This document shows, piece after piece, positions 43,049 to 43,049 of a DNA stretch of 43,049 nucleotides. Position 1 is the first letter of the stretch, and each line of letters begins with the position of its first letter. A model generated the notes under the pieces. The model was not told the DNA's origin and ran no database searches. It was given only the letters and a program-made list of their open reading frames with translations. The translations under genes and the position numbers were made by a program. Where the stretch lies: the NCBI GenBank assembly GCA_024680925.1, contig JAILBM010000062.1, positions 1 to 43,049 of the forward strand, in the 5' to 3' direction. This stretch comes from Butyrivibrio sp. Its GTDB lineage: Bacteria > Bacillota > Clostridia > Lachnospirales > Lachnospiraceae.

Positions 43049-43049
43049 T

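Overview
The window looks like part of the chromosome of an anaerobic, low-GC Firmicute, most likely a Lachnospiraceae member of the Butyrivibrio/Pseudobutyrivibrio kind. This is inferred from AT-rich genes with strong GGAGG ribosome sites, an NfnAB transhydrogenase pair, clostridial-type serC-serA-DUF1015 and leuB-ilvD-ilvB orders, and many ATGA/TAATG overlaps. No database search was possible. Almost all genes lie on the plus strand. The content is mostly housekeeping, with no prophage, transposase, CRISPR array or rRNA. Both ends carry the same 136-bp multi-hairpin repeat in opposite orientation, so the window may be a contig that stopped in a dispersed repeat.

Layout. 0.1-0.8 kb: a lone minus-strand gene of unknown function. 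0.9-7.7 kb: an 11-codon leader ORF, the DNA translocase ftsK, the one-carbon genes fhs and folD, and a zinc-ribbon membrane protein with chitobiase-C-like domains. 7.7-10.3 kb: nfnA-nfnB with their own promoter and terminator. 10.3-19.9 kb: a MORN-repeat membrane protein, then a tightly packed run of an unknown membrane protein, rlmH, phoH, a degenerate PgpH-like protein, ybeY, a flippase and two flavoproteins. This run ends at a bidirectional terminator that contains the stop codons of both converging genes. 19.9-22.9 kb: 5-formyl-THF cyclo-ligase on the minus strand and, divergent from it, proA with a tandem class II aldolase; the two promoters share one palindromic -35 box. 23-25.3 kb: a lactonase-family gene and aroC. 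25.4-28.4 kb: a VanY-like peptidase, tgt and yajC. 28.4-36.2 kb: leuB, a membrane glycosyltransferase, ilvD, ilvB and an L,D-transpeptidase. 36.3-38.8 kb: serC-serA. 38.8-42.6 kb: a DUF1015 protein and a branching-enzyme homologue lacking its catalytic residues. 42.7-42.9 kb: tRNA-Thr(CGU) with its own promoter and terminator.

How the genes fit together. fhs, folD and the cyclo-ligase serve the tetrahydrofolate C1 pool, and serC-serA make the serine precursor that feeds it. NfnAB couples ferredoxin, NADH and NADPH. leuB, ilvD and ilvB cover parts of branched-chain amino acid synthesis, proA serves proline and aroC the aromatic amino acids. RlmH, YbeY, Tgt and PhoH form an RNA/ribosome maturation theme; VanY, the L,D-transpeptidase, the flippase and the glycosyltransferase form an envelope theme.

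The most unusual items are two likely pseudoenzymes. One is a full-length GlgB homologue in which every GH13 catalytic carboxylate position is substituted and which carries a coiled coil plus a histone-H1-like basic tail. The other is a PgpH-like 7TM protein whose HD metal site reads Lys-Arg. No intergenic stretch exceeds about 215 bases.
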